Shown here: positions 49,798 through 57,637 of the stretch, piece by piece | How the letters are laid out: every line of letters starts with the position of its first letter | Numbering within the stretch: the stretch's first letter is position 1 | NCBI RefSeq assembly: GCF_900100085.1 | Contig: NZ_FNEJ01000020.1 | Location: 32,699-96,698 of the forward strand | Direction of reading: 5' to 3' | DNA: 64,000 bases | Origin: Salipiger marinus | GTDB lineage: Bacteria; Pseudomonadota; Alphaproteobacteria; Rhodobacterales; Rhodobacteraceae | The notes under the pieces: model-generated | What the model was told of the DNA's origin: nothing | Databases searched by the model: none | What the model saw: only the letters and a program-made list of their open reading frames with translations | Translations under genes and position numbers: made by a program

Positions 49798-49874
49798 TGG
49801 TACCGCCTTCCCGGTTCGAACGGGAGACCTCTTGATCCACAATCAAGCGCTCTAACCTACTGAGCTAAGGCGGC
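49798..49874 (-). tRNA. tRNA-His (GTG), no G-1, A73, CCA encoded
   Basis: The minus-strand cloverleaf is complete: acceptor GCCGCCT/AGGCGGT, D-arm GCTC...GAGC, anticodon stem CTTGA/TCAAG with loop TTGTGGA (anticodon GTG), T-arm TCCCG-TTCGAAC-CGGGA, then A73 and an encoded CCA. There is no G at -1 (the base is T) and the discriminator is A instead of C, the known alphaproteobacterial exception to tRNA-His identity. Confidence 0.97.
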
Positions 49875-50011
49875 ACGCCGGTGGGCAATACCGCCGCTTC
49901 CCCACGATTGCAACCCCAAAATCCGCCCTTGTGTCCCAGCATTGTGCCGCATGCTTGCAAATGCCCAAGCGCGGCTTTAAGGCCGCTGCAGGCACCCGGA
50001 CGGAGGCGATC

Positions 50012-50206
50012 ATGGGGATCAACAGCGAACGCGACATCGAAGCCAACCTGCAGATCGGTCCCACCGATCTGGGCATGGTGCGGCTGTTCATCTTCGCCGG
50101 GGACATGGAAATCCCGATGGATTTCGACCCCGAAGAAGCCGAGGAAATCGCCGAGGAACTGCGCGCCGCCGCTGCCGCCGCGCGCAAGGTCAAGCCGCGC
50201 CGCTGA
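50012..50206 (+). CDS. Small acidic protein (DUF6324-like)
   Basis: A 64-residue protein: MGINSERDIEANLQIGPTDLGMVRLFIFAGDMEIPMDFDPEEAEEIAEELRAAAAAARKVKPRR. The central part is a predicted short beta hairpin followed by an acidic amphipathic helix and a basic tail. It resembles DUF6324 proteins of Rhodobacteraceae; function unknown. CGGAGGCG lies 4-7 nt before the ATG. The longer frame starting at 49931 runs through the region next to tRNA-His and was not used. It converges on mmcB 6 bp away. Confidence 0.7.
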   Translation: MGINSERDIEANLQIGPTDLGMVRLFIFAGDMEIPMDFDPEEAEEIAEELRAAAAAARKVKPRR

Positions 50207-50212
50207 CCCCGC

Positions 50213-50689
50213 TCAGCCCCAGGCGTCCAGCCGCGCCTCGGGGTCGCGCAGGGCCTGCAGCCGCCGCGCCGCATGTTGCGCGAAGCGGCGGGTCAGCGCC
50301 GTGCGCCGCGCCCCCGCCAGCCGCACCTCGGGGGCCATGCGCAGAATCTCTGCATCATAGGCATCCGCGATGATAAGCCCGGTGCCCTCGGGCAGAAGCT
50401 CGGTCGGGAACATCTCGTCCACCGCCCAGAAATACCGGTCGCACCAGTCCAGATAGCCGGTCCATTTGCCGTCCGACAGGAAGTCGGCGCGCGAGCTTTT
50501 GCACTCCACCACCCAGATCTCGCCCTTGGGCCCCAGCGCCATCACATCGACGCGGCGCCCGCGTTCGGGCACAAATTCCTCGACCACGGCAAAACCGAGG
50601 CTGGCCAGATGGCGGCAGACTCCGCGCGCCAGCGCTTGGCCGGGCATCTGCGGAACGGAGGGCGGGGGCATATCTTCAGCAAAGCTCAT
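50213..50689 (-). CDS. mmcB: MmcB-type DNA repair protein (nuclease-fold)
   Basis: A 158-residue protein with the PD-(D/E)xK-like core VVEEFVPERGRRVDVMALGPKGEIWVVECKSSRADFLSDGKWTGYLDWCDRYFWAVDEMFPTELLP. The D, ExK set is D49 in RRVDVMAL and the VVECKSS motif (E61-x-K63). MmcB is a damage-inducible protein of alphaproteobacteria linked to mitomycin C resistance. The start at 50689 (MSFAEDM) or 50671 (MPPPSV) is uncertain, since no ribosome site is clear. It is divergent from the membrane-protein/ClpP-like pair. Confidence 0.85.
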   Translation of the reverse strand: MSFAEDMPPPSVPQMPGQALARGVCRHLASLGFAVVEEFVPERGRRVDVMALGPKGEIWVVECKSSRADFLSDGKWTGYLDWCDRYFWAVDEMFPTELLPEGTGLIIADAYDAEILRMAPEVRLAGARRTALTRRFAQHAARRLQALRDPEARLDAWG

Positions 50690-50795
50690 GCACAAATTAT
50701 GAACAGGTCGTGAACGAATGCAAGCCGGGCGCCGGACACTCTTTTTTGAGCGCGCGCGACGCTTACCTGTTGACGCAATGCAGCAAGGGGCCCGC

Positions 50796-52133
50796 ATGAC
50801 ACAGGACACACGATCCCAGACCGCGCAGGCGCGCGGCATCCGCCATGCGCGCGATCTCGAGGCGCATCTGACTTGGCTCGACAGCTTTTCCGGCACGGCG
50901 CTTGGCGTGCTGTCGGTGGCCTCGGGCATCTACACCTATCTTGGCGTCTCCTCGCTGCTGGAGGAAAACGGCGCCTTCGCGGTCTTTGCCGCCATCGCCT
51001 ATTCCGTCGCGGTCTCGGTGGGCATCTTCGTCTTCTGGTCCTACATGATGCGGCTGTTTCCCGCGATCCGCACCGCCCGCGCCCGCGCCGGGCTGCTGGG
51101 GGCCATGGCGCTGGGATCGCTCGCCATCGTCGCCATGTCCTCCTGGCTCAACGCTGCGGCGCTGGCAGGCTCGGCAGCGGTGGAACAGCATCTGGCCAAG
51201 ACCGTGCAGGATTATCAGGGCGCGCTGGAACGCACGCATGAGATCGCCCTGACCGGGCAGGCGCTGGAACGCGACGTGGCAAGGGTGCGGCAAAGCTTCG
51301 AGGATCTGTCCGAACAGGAGGCGCAGGGCTCGCTCTCCGGTCTTGCCGGGCGCGGCGCGGTGTTCCGGGTGCTGCGGCAGAAGGCGGCGGAGCTGACCGC
51401 GCTGGAGGCACAGATCGCCCAGCAGACCCCGCTGGTCAACGAGGCCTTTGCCCGGGGCAACACCATCCTGTCGCGGATGCGCGCGCTGACGGTGGAACCG
51501 GGGCCGGTGGAGCCGCGCTCGGTGGAATTTTCCGAAGCGGCGGTGGAACTGCAGGGGCTGATCGCGCAGCTGCGGCAGCTGTCGGTGGCGCCGCTGGTGG
51601 AACGCGCGGCGCAGGATCTGGCGGCCTCGGTGGTGCTGCCGGAACTTGACGGCCAGAACGAGACCGACCGCGGCAATCAGGCCGCCACCATCACCTCGGT
51701 GCTGGAGGTGCTGGCGCAGCGGGCCACCACGCTGGAAGGGGCGGCGCAGAACGTGCTGGCGCTGCAGCCCGCCGCCGAAGTGACCTATACCCCCGTTTCC
51801 GCCGCCGATGCGGTGATCCTTTACGCCCGCAACTTCGTGCCGTCCTGGGCCGGGGCCATCGCCATCGACCTGCTGCCCGCCGTGCTGGTGCTGATCCTTG
51901 CCGTCACCCATGGCGCCATCCGCGAAGGCCGCGACGGCGCCGCCATCGAGGACACGCTGACGCTGGCCGAACTGCGCGCAGCGCTTCATGCCATGCGCGA
52001 TGTCGAAGAGACGATGGCGGCCATGCCCAAGGGCCAGAAGCCCGACCCTGCCGCCGAGCCCGGGCCGGACCGCACGGCGCCGCGCATGGGTCCGGTGGCG
52101 CCGGAGCCCCCGGCGGACCGGGGCGCCGCATGA
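50796..52133 (+). CDS. Polytopic membrane protein with long periplasmic or cytoplasmic coiled region
   Basis: A 445-residue protein. An N-terminal pair or triplet of helices (about 35-120: LGVLSVASGIYTYLGVSSLL, FAVFAAIAYSVAVSVGIFVFW, LLGAMALGSLAIVAMSSW) is followed by a 200-residue helical, coiled-coil-rich segment (VEQHLAKTVQDYQGALERTHEIALTGQALERDVARVRQSFEDLSEQEA), another membrane segment near the C-terminus (GAIAIDLLPAVLVLILAVT) and a Pro-rich tail. I do not recognise the family. AAGGGG lies 5 nt before the ATG at 50796; longer starts at 50718 and 50778 are less supported. It overlaps the ClpP-like gene by four bases (ATGA), so the two products probably act together. Confidence 0.8.
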   Translation: MTQDTRSQTAQARGIRHARDLEAHLTWLDSFSGTALGVLSVASGIYTYLGVSSLLEENGAFAVFAAIAYSVAVSVGIFVFWSYMMRLFPAIRTARARAGLLGAMALGSLAIVAMSSWLNAAALAGSAAVEQHLAKTVQDYQGALERTHEIALTGQALERDVARVRQSFEDLSEQEAQGSLSGLAGRGAVFRVLRQKAAELTALEAQIAQQTPLVNEAFARGNTILSRMRALTVEPGPVEPRSVEFSEAAVELQGLIAQLRQLSVAPLVERAAQDLAASVVLPELDGQNETDRGNQAATITSVLEVLAQRATTLEGAAQNVLALQPAAEVTYTPVSAADAVILYARNFVPSWAGAIAIDLLPAVLVLILAVTHGAIREGRDGAAIEDTLTLAELRAALHAMRDVEETMAAMPKGQKPDPAAEPGPDRTAPRMGPVAPEPPADRGAA

Positions 52134-52888
52134 AGGCGCCGACCATTGCCCGCGTGCTGACCGGCGTTCTGGTCAGCCAGCTTGCCCTTGGCGCCTTTCT
52201 GGTGATCAGCGATCTGGCCGGGGCGGGGTTCCGGATGCCGCAGTTCGGGCCACAGATGCCGCGCCTGTCGGATCCGGTGCGCCCCGGCGACCAGCGCCGC
52301 ACCTTCAGCCCCGACCGCGACCTGCCGCCGCTGTCGCCGCTGCGCGATCCGGACGACCTGCCCGACCGTCTGACCCTGACCCAGATCGAAGGCGGCACAT
52401 GGCGGCTGGAGGGCGGCATCGCCGCAGGCGACGGCGCCCGGCTGACCGAACAGATCAGCGCCGCCGCACCGCCGGTCGAGACGCTGATCCTGCAAAGCCC
52501 CGGCGGATCGGTGCAGGACGCGCTGGCGCTTGGCCGCCACCTGCGCGAACAGGGCATCGCCACGCAGATGCTGGAGGGGGAGTTCTGCTATTCCGCCTGC
52601 CCCTATCTTCTGGCCGCAGGCAGCCCGCGCAGCATTGCTGACGGTGCCGCCGTGGGGGTGCATCAGCATTATTTCGGCGAAAGCACCCTGCTGCCCGCCT
52701 TTGTCGCCGTCTCTGACATCCAGCGCGGTCAGGGCGAGGTGATGGTCTATCTCGACGAGATGGGCATCGACCCCATGGTGATGAGCCATGCCATGACCAC
52801 GCCCGCCGATGAAATCTACATCCTGCTGCCGGAGGAGCTGGCCCGCTACGGCTTTACCGAGGCCGAAACCGAAGCCGCCGCCAACTGA
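52130..52888 (+). CDS. Exported ClpP/crotonase-fold protein (COG3904-like)
   Basis: A 252-residue protein with an N-terminal membrane anchor or signal (IARVLTGVLVSQLALGAFLVISD), a Pro-rich spacer and a ClpP/crotonase-like domain: LILQSPGGSVQDALALGRHLREQGIATQMLEGEFCYSACPYLLAAGSPRSIADGAAVGVHQHYFG. A candidate nucleophile is S155 in EFCYSACPYL, with nearby His (H178/H180). It may be a periplasmic protease-like or acyl-transfer enzyme; no substrate is known. The four-base overlap with the upstream membrane protein suggests a complex. Confidence 0.78.
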   Translation: MKAPTIARVLTGVLVSQLALGAFLVISDLAGAGFRMPQFGPQMPRLSDPVRPGDQRRTFSPDRDLPPLSPLRDPDDLPDRLTLTQIEGGTWRLEGGIAAGDGARLTEQISAAAPPVETLILQSPGGSVQDALALGRHLREQGIATQMLEGEFCYSACPYLLAAGSPRSIADGAAVGVHQHYFGESTLLPAFVAVSDIQRGQGEVMVYLDEMGIDPMVMSHAMTTPADEIYILLPEELARYGFTEAETEAAAN

Positions 52889-52937
52889 ATTTTGCAGGCC
52901 CCCTTGCCGAAGCCGCGCGCAGCCCCTATCTCGCGAT

Positions 52938-53120
52938 CAGGCGGGTTCTGGGCATCTCGTGTAGGGTTGCATTCCGGTGGCCTTAAGCAATTCCGAGGGA
53001 GTTGGCTCTGTCCGGGCCCTGGTTCGGTTACCTGACGCCCACCTGTACATACAGGTCCTCGGGAATGAGAGAACCCCACGGATGTCTCGGTTCCCGCCAC
53101 TTACCCCTTCCCCAAGACAC
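52938..53120 (+). ncRNA. ssrS: Probable 6S RNA
   Basis: The intergenic region forms the long 6S-type rod. The outer stem is GGCGGG (52940-52945) with CCCGCC (53093-53098), an inner arm CATTCCGGTGG pairs with CCACGGATG (53076-53084), TTCCGAGG pairs with CCTCGGGAA, and the apical hairpin is ACCTGTACATACAGGT. The segment GGGCCCTGGTTCGGTTACC matches the conserved 6S bubble side, and GGATGTCTCGGTTCCC matches the 3' strand in E. coli 6S RNA. TTGCCG and CTATCT 16 bp apart (52904, 52926) form a plausible promoter, and an intrinsic terminator follows. A covariance-model search would settle it. Ends are approximate. Confidence 0.65.
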
Positions 53121-53122
53121 AG

Positions 53123-53146
53123 AAAAGCGCCCCTTGGGGCGCTTTT
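53123..53146. terminator. Bidirectional terminator AAAAGCGCCCCTTGGGGCGCTTTT
   Basis: A 10-bp or longer GC stem flanked by four A and four T bases works for both strands: it ends the probable 6S RNA on the plus strand and the gene at 53169-53474 on the minus strand. Confidence 0.9.
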
Positions 53147-53168
53147 GTCGGTCTCTGGGGCAGCACCT

Positions 53169-53474
53169 TTACAGCAGGCGGCGCTTGCGCGGCTTCTCTG
53201 CCCGCACGGGAATGGGACGCAGCTGCAGGCGCGCGCCACCGGATCCGCCTTCGTCTTCGCCCATGCGCATGATGCTGATCGCGAACTGCACGCTGCCGAA
53301 GACCAGCCCGTTGAACAGCCACAGCAGGGAGACCGCCAGCAGCCCCGCCTCCGAATGGCTGACCAGATGCTGCAGGTTGGCCACGTTCTGCCACAGCAGC
53401 AGGCCGGTAAAAAGGCTCGACAGGGCGAAGCCGGAAACGCATTGCGTGATATAGAGCCGCACAAGCCGGGGCAT
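53169..53474 (-). CDS. Small two-helix membrane protein, unknown
   Basis: A 101-residue protein with two hydrophobic segments (LYITQCVSGFALSSLFTGLLLW and AGLLAVSLLWLFNGLVFGSVQFAI) and a basic, Arg-rich C-terminal tail (RLQLRPIPVRAEKPRKRRLL). It resembles uncharacterised Rhodobacteraceae membrane proteins; no family is recognised. GGAGAGAG precedes the ATG at 53474. It stands alone between the probable 6S RNA and nusB and ends at the shared terminator. Confidence 0.75.
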   Translation of the reverse strand: MPRLVRLYITQCVSGFALSSLFTGLLLWQNVANLQHLVSHSEAGLLAVSLLWLFNGLVFGSVQFAISIMRMGEDEGGSGGARLQLRPIPVRAEKPRKRRLL

Positions 53475-53632
53475 GTCTCTCTCCTCTGATCCTTGCATGA
53501 AGCGTAACGCGTCATCGCCACTTGGCAAGCCCGACGCGACGTTCAGGTCTCGGAATCAGCATGAAAGAGATGTGACGCGCCCGCAAGGCGCAAATGCGCG
53601 CAGCCCCCTGCCCGCCCGGACGGCGTTTTGCC

Positions 53633-53699
53633 TTCTTCTTGGTCAAAATATCCCGGGGGAACGGCGCGGCACGCGCCGTGGGGGCAGAGCCCCCTGCCC
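53633..53699 (-). repeat. Intergenic element, copy 8
   Basis: Minus-strand GGGGGCTCTGCCCCC, hairpin CACGGCGCGTGCCGCGCCGTTCC-like, and CCCCCGGGATATTTTGACCAAGAAGAAGG, directly after nusB and in its direction. Confidence 0.75.
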
Positions 53700-53713
53700 G
53701 AGGCCGCCCCAGA

Positions 53714-54196
53714 TCAGAACGCTTCGGGTCTGGCCTCGCGCGCCATGTGGTCCAGCACCGCGTTCACGAAGCTGGGCTCGCGGCCATCGGGGAAAAACGC
53801 CCGCGCCACGTCGACAAATTCGGAAATGACCACGCGCGGCGGCGTGTCGCAGGCCACCAGTTCGGCCCCCGCCGCGCGGAACAGGCCGCGCAGCGTCGGA
53901 TCGATCCGGTCAATGGGCCATTTCGCCACCAGCGCCCGGTCGGTCATCTGGTCGATGCGCGCCTGCCAGTTCACTGCCTCCGAGACGAGGCGCGTGAACA
54001 GATCGACATCGCCCTCCATCAGATCCACACCTTCTTCGACCTCGGCGCCAAAGCGGTAGTCGATGAACTCGCGCGTCACCTTCTCGGCGGTCTGGCCGGA
54101 CAGCTCCATCTGGTAAAGCGCCTGCACGGCATAAAGCCGGGAGGCGGATTTCATCTGGCGCTTGCGATTGCCGGAAGGCGCGGCGGGCGTGGTCAT
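53714..54196 (-). CDS. nusB: Transcription antitermination factor NusB
   Basis: A 160-residue all-helical RNA-binding protein. It shows SASRLYAVQALYQMELSGQTAEKVTREFIDYRF at the N-terminus and the C-terminal IDPTLRGLFRAAGAELVACDTPPRVVISEFVDVARAFFPDGREPSFVNAVLDHMARE. NusB binds boxA with NusE in rRNA antitermination. It overlaps ribH by four bases (ATGA), giving the alphaproteobacterial ribB-ribH-nusB order. Confidence 0.95.
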   Translation of the reverse strand: MTTPAAPSGNRKRQMKSASRLYAVQALYQMELSGQTAEKVTREFIDYRFGAEVEEGVDLMEGDVDLFTRLVSEAVNWQARIDQMTDRALVAKWPIDRIDPTLRGLFRAAGAELVACDTPPRVVISEFVDVARAFFPDGREPSFVNAVLDHMAREARPEAF

Positions 54197-54744
54197 GCGG
54201 TGTCTTTTCCTCTGGAAGCGCCCGCAATCTGGATCTCGTCGCGGGCGGGCACGAATCCCACCCCCTTGCGGGCGCCGCCCCACCTACGGGCCAGCGCGAC
54301 CAGATGCAAGGCCGCCGCCGCCGCACCGCCGCCCTTGTTCTGGCCTGCGACCTCGGCGCGCACCTGCGCCTGATCAAAATTCTCGACGGTCAGGATGCCA
54401 TTGCCAATGCACAGCCCCTGCAGCCCCAGCAGGGTGATCCCGCGCGAGCTGTCATTGCAGACCGTGTCGTAATGGGTGGTCTCGCCGCGGATCACGCAGC
54501 CAAGCGCCACGTAGCCGTCAAAATCCGACAGACGCTCGGCGATGCCGATGGCGGTGGGGATTTCCAGCGCGCCGGGCACCTCGACGGTTTCGTGAAACCC
54601 GCCCGCCGCCTCGATCTCTGCACGGGCCCCGGACACCAGCGCATCGGCGATGTCCTTGTAATAGGGCGCCACCACGATCAGGATCTTCACCGGACGGTCG
54701 AATTCGGCGCGCGGCAGGGTGTAATGCGTTTCGGTCATGGCCAT
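54193..54744 (-). CDS. ribH: 6,7-dimethyl-8-ribityllumazine synthase (RibH)
   Basis: A 183-residue lumazine synthase that condenses DHBP with 5-amino-6-ribitylaminouracil. Signatures are ILIVVAPYYKDIADALVSGARAEIEAAG, VEVPGALEIPTAIGIAERLSDFDGYVALGCVIRGETTHYDTVCNDSSRGI (with the catalytic His in ETTHYD) and NGILTVENFDQAQ. It is slightly longer than the classical 155-residue form because of a C-terminal extension. It overlaps ribB by one base and nusB by four. Confidence 0.95.
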   Translation of the reverse strand: MAMTETHYTLPRAEFDRPVKILIVVAPYYKDIADALVSGARAEIEAAGGFHETVEVPGALEIPTAIGIAERLSDFDGYVALGCVIRGETTHYDTVCNDSSRGITLLGLQGLCIGNGILTVENFDQAQVRAEVAGQNKGGGAAAAALHLVALARRWGGARKGVGFVPARDEIQIAGASRGKDTA

Positions 54745-55868
54745 CAGTGATCTCCGATTCTGCGGGTTCCGGTGATGACCAGCCCGTAAGCCTCCAGCCC
54801 GACGATGCGGGGGGTCGGCGAATTGGTCAGCAGCACCAGTTTCGACAGGCCCAGCGAGGACAGGATCTGCGCGCCAAGACCATATTGCCGCAGCGTGCGC
54901 GGCGACACGTCGTCATGCAGTTCCAGCTTCATCGAGGTGTCGCGCAGCAGAACGACCACGCCGCGCCCCTCTTCTGCCACCGCCTGCATGGAGGCGCGGA
55001 ATTCATCCGCCCGTCCGCCCGGCCCGGTGCCCACGATGTCCAGCATCGGATCCAGCGCATGCATCCGCACCAGCACCGGCGCCTCGCCGGAAATATCGCC
55101 CCGCGTCAGCACGATATGCTCGTCGCCATGGGACTGGTCCACATAGATGCGCATGTTCCAGTCGCCGCCGAATTCCGACCGCACCACCTCTTCGGAGCGC
55201 ACCCGCACCAGATTGTCGTGGCGGCGCCGATAGGCGATCAGGTCGGAAATCGTGCCGATCTTCAGCCCGTGTTTCTGCGCGAAGCCCACCAGTTCGGGCA
55301 GGCGCGACATGGTGCCGTCCTCGTTCATGATCTCGCAGATCACGCCCGCCGGGTTCAGCCCCGCCAGCCGCGCCACGTCCACCGCCGCCTCGGTATGGCC
55401 CGCGCGCACCAGCACGCCGCCATCCTTGGCCCGCAGCGGGAAGACATGGCCGGGGGTCGCGATGTCCGCCGCCCCCTTGGAGGCGTCGATCGCCACCTGA
55501 ATCGTCCGCGCCCGGTCCGAGGCGGAGATGCCGGTGGTCACGCCCTCGCGCGCCTCGATGGAGATGGTGAAGGCGGTTTCATGCCGGGACGAATTGTTGA
55601 CCGACATCAGATGCAGGCCCAGTTCGTCGATCCGCTTGGAGGTCATGGACAGGCAGATCAGCCCGCGCCCATGGGTCGCCATGAAATTGATGGCATCGGG
55701 CGTCGCCCATTGCGCGGGGATCACCAGATCCCCCTCGTTCTCGCGGTCCTCGTGGTCGACAAGGATGAACATGCGCCCGTTGCGGGCATCTTCAATGATC
55801 TCTTCCACCGAAGAAATCGCGTCCTTCCAGTCTTCCTGAACCGGACCCGGCGTTTCGTAATCCGTCAT
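54744..55868 (-). CDS. ribB: 3,4-dihydroxy-2-butanone 4-phosphate synthase with degenerate GTP cyclohydrolase II domain (RibBX-type)
   Basis: A 374-residue two-domain protein. The RibB half is intact: [46 protein letters not shown] and [29 protein letters not shown] contain the acidic and His catalytic residues. The RibA half (about 205-374) has no cysteine at all, so the three Zn ligands of GTP cyclohydrolase II are missing, and [12 protein letters not shown] stands where the Zn loop should be. It therefore matches RibBX-type proteins, which give only RibB activity. A separate RibA must exist elsewhere. It is the first gene of the ribB-ribH-nusB operon. Confidence 0.9.
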   Translation of the reverse strand: MTDYETPGPVQEDWKDAISSVEEIIEDARNGRMFILVDHEDRENEGDLVIPAQWATPDAINFMATHGRGLICLSMTSKRIDELGLHLMSVNNSSRHETAFTISIEAREGVTTGISASDRARTIQVAIDASKGAADIATPGHVFPLRAKDGGVLVRAGHTEAAVDVARLAGLNPAGVICEIMNEDGTMSRLPELVGFAQKHGLKIGTISDLIAYRRRHDNLVRVRSEEVVRSEFGGDWNMRIYVDQSHGDEHIVLTRGDISGEAPVLVRMHALDPMLDIVGTGPGGRADEFRASMQAVAEEGRGVVVLLRDTSMKLELHDDVSPRTLRQYGLGAQILSSLGLSKLVLLTNSPTPRIVGLEAYGLVITGTRRIGDH

Positions 55869-55955
55869 GGCGCCTCTCGCTTCTGCCCCTGCCAGATACG
55901 TCAGCGCGCCCCGAAAGACTAGGGCGCAAATTGTGCGCGCACGCGCGCGTGGCGT

Positions 55956-56735
55956 TCAGGGACGCGCGGCATAGAGCGCCACGGCGGCGGCGTTCGACAC
56001 GTTGAGCGAGCCAAATCCCCCCGCAAAATCGATGCGCACCAGCTGGTCCACCGTCTCTTTGGTTTTCTGGCGCAGGCCCGGGCCCTCTGCCCCCAGCACC
56101 AGCGCCACGGCGCGGTCGCGCCGCCCGTCCAGCGCCGCCTCGATGCTGGTTTCCGCTTCACCGTCGAGCCCCAGCACCACATAGCCCATGGCCTGCAGCG
56201 CGGTGATGGTGTCGGCAAGGTTGCGTTCGCGCAGATAGGGCTGGCGTTCCAGCGCGCCCGAGGCGGTCTTGGCCAGCGCCCCGGTTTCGGGGGCGGCGTG
56301 ATGCTGCGTGCCGATCACCGCCTGCGCGCCGAACACCTCGGCAGAGCGCAGGATGGCGCCGACATTATGCGGATCGGTCACGCGGTCCAGCAGCACCAGC
56401 CGCGGCGGGCGGATGCCATCCCCCAGCGCCACGTCCTGCAAGCGCCCCCAGTCCAGCGGCTTGACCTCCAGGGCGGCGCCCTGATGCACCGACTGCGGGT
56501 CGAGCGGCGCACCGAATTTGCGCGGGTCGTGAATCTCTGGCGTGATCCCCGCCCCTTCCAGCGCATCGGCGAGCTTGGTCTGGGCGTTCAGCGTCAGGAT
56601 CAGCCGCAGCTTTTCCCGGCGCGGGTTCAGCAGCGCGTCGCGCACCGCATGCAGGCCGAACAGCCAGACGGTTTCCGCCGCCCCGGCCTTTTTCGCCTGT
56701 TCCTTTTCCACCACCCATTTCGGTTTCTTGACCAT
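55956..56735 (-). CDS. rlmB: 23S rRNA (guanosine(2251)-2'-O)-methyltransferase RlmB / TrmH family
   Basis: A 259-residue SPOUT methyltransferase. The N-terminal L30e-like substrate domain includes TVWLFGLHAVRDALLNPRREKLRLILT. The SPOUT core has LVLLDRVTDPHNVGAILRSAEVFGAQAVIG (motif 1, with N-x3-I-R-S), ALVLGAEGPGLRQKTKETVDQLVRI (motif 2) and GSLNVSNAAAVALY (motif 3 knot). It methylates the G2251 ribose in 23S rRNA. The chosen start MVKKPKWVVEKEQ fits; upstream frames are not homologous. It is divergent from tRNA-Tyr. Confidence 0.9.
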   Translation of the reverse strand: MVKKPKWVVEKEQAKKAGAAETVWLFGLHAVRDALLNPRREKLRLILTLNAQTKLADALEGAGITPEIHDPRKFGAPLDPQSVHQGAALEVKPLDWGRLQDVALGDGIRPPRLVLLDRVTDPHNVGAILRSAEVFGAQAVIGTQHHAAPETGALAKTASGALERQPYLRERNLADTITALQAMGYVVLGLDGEAETSIEAALDGRRDRAVALVLGAEGPGLRQKTKETVDQLVRIDFAGGFGSLNVSNAAAVALYAARP

Positions 56736-56862
56736 GGCCTGCGTCCTTGTCCTGAGCCGCGATCTCTGCATCGACAGCCTGCGGGCTGCAAGGATTTTTC
56801 CTGTTGACGCCGGATTGGCCCGCAGGTAATCACCCCGCACACCGGCGGTGCCGGTGGAAAGT

Positions 56863-56946
56863 GGGCGACAGGCCGCAAGGTGTGGCAGGGGACTGTAACT
56901 CCCTCGCGGAGACGCACGCCTGGTTCGATTCCAGGGTCGCCCACCA
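56863..56946 (+). tRNA. tRNA-Tyr (GTA), CCA encoded
   Basis: A class II tRNA: acceptor GGGCGAC/GTCGCCC, D-arm GCCGC...GTGGC, anticodon GTA in loop CTGTAAC at about 56895, a long variable arm (CCTCGCGGAGACGCACG), T-arm CCTGG-TTCGATT-CCAGG, discriminator A and CCA at 56944-56946. It is transcribed away from rlmB. Confidence 0.97.
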
Positions 56947-57123
56947 CTTTCCCTTAGAACTCAACTAGATGGCGCTGCGGCGCAAACATCCGTCGCTGTC
57001 GCAAGGCGGCGCGCGGTCACCTGTCGCCAGCATTGCACAAAGGCTGGCGCGTGGTGCGCTGTCCATCCCCCGCCCTTCGGCAGACCCGCGCGGCGATCTG
57101 CCCCCCCGCGCGGCCTGAACGCG

Positions 57124-57420
57124 TTACTGCGCCGGTTCGGGGCAGTTCTTTGCCCGTGCGACCTGCTGTGCCTCACGGATATAGGCCTGCGTGGCGGGTG
57201 CGTTGAGCGGGTTGATGTAGCCCATGCGCGCGCTGGCCATTTCACGGGCCAGTTCCTCGCAGCTTTGCCCCTCGAACCGGCTGCGGTTTGCCGTGGCCGA
57301 CATCTTTCCCGCCACCGCATTGCCCGCCACCGCCGTGCCCACCGTCCCCGCGACGCTTGAACATCCGGCCAGCCCAAGGGCGGCGCCCGTAATCACAATC
57401 GCAAAAAGGCAAGATTTCAT
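57124..57420 (-). CDS. Small lipoprotein
   Basis: A 98-residue exported lipoprotein. A type II signal sequence (MKSCLFAIVITGAALGLAGCSS, lipobox LAGC with Cys near residue 19) is followed by a glycine/alanine-rich stretch (VAGTVGTAVAGNAVAGKM) and a soluble tail with two further cysteines (QSCEELAREMASARMGYINP and KNCPEPAQ) that could form a disulphide. GGAG lies 8 nt before the ATG. Function unknown; the glycine-zipper-like segment suggests an outer-membrane anchor. Confidence 0.75.
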   Translation of the reverse strand: MKSCLFAIVITGAALGLAGCSSVAGTVGTAVAGNAVAGKMSATANRSRFEGQSCEELAREMASARMGYINPLNAPATQAYIREAQQVARAKNCPEPAQ

Positions 57421-57637
57421 AAGGCATACTCCGTGAATGGCTTTAAAGAGCACCAGCCATGCCCGCTCCGCCCGCCAGCGTCTCCCCCCTGATCGGGGGT
57501 GATTCACAAGCTGCCCCTTTTCAACAAATGCCAAAACGCCCGCATGACGCGCCGCCTTGCCGCGTCAGACACGAGCCCGCGATTCGCCTCTCGGCGCGCC
57601 AAGCTTCCTTAGTAAAACGCACCCGAGGCCCGGCGCG

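Noticed and set aside
52938..53120. tmRNA or SRP RNA in the intergenic region
   Set aside because: No alanine-tRNA-like ends or tag reading frame, and no SRP apical GGAA tetraloop motif; the long rod and bubble fit 6S RNA.
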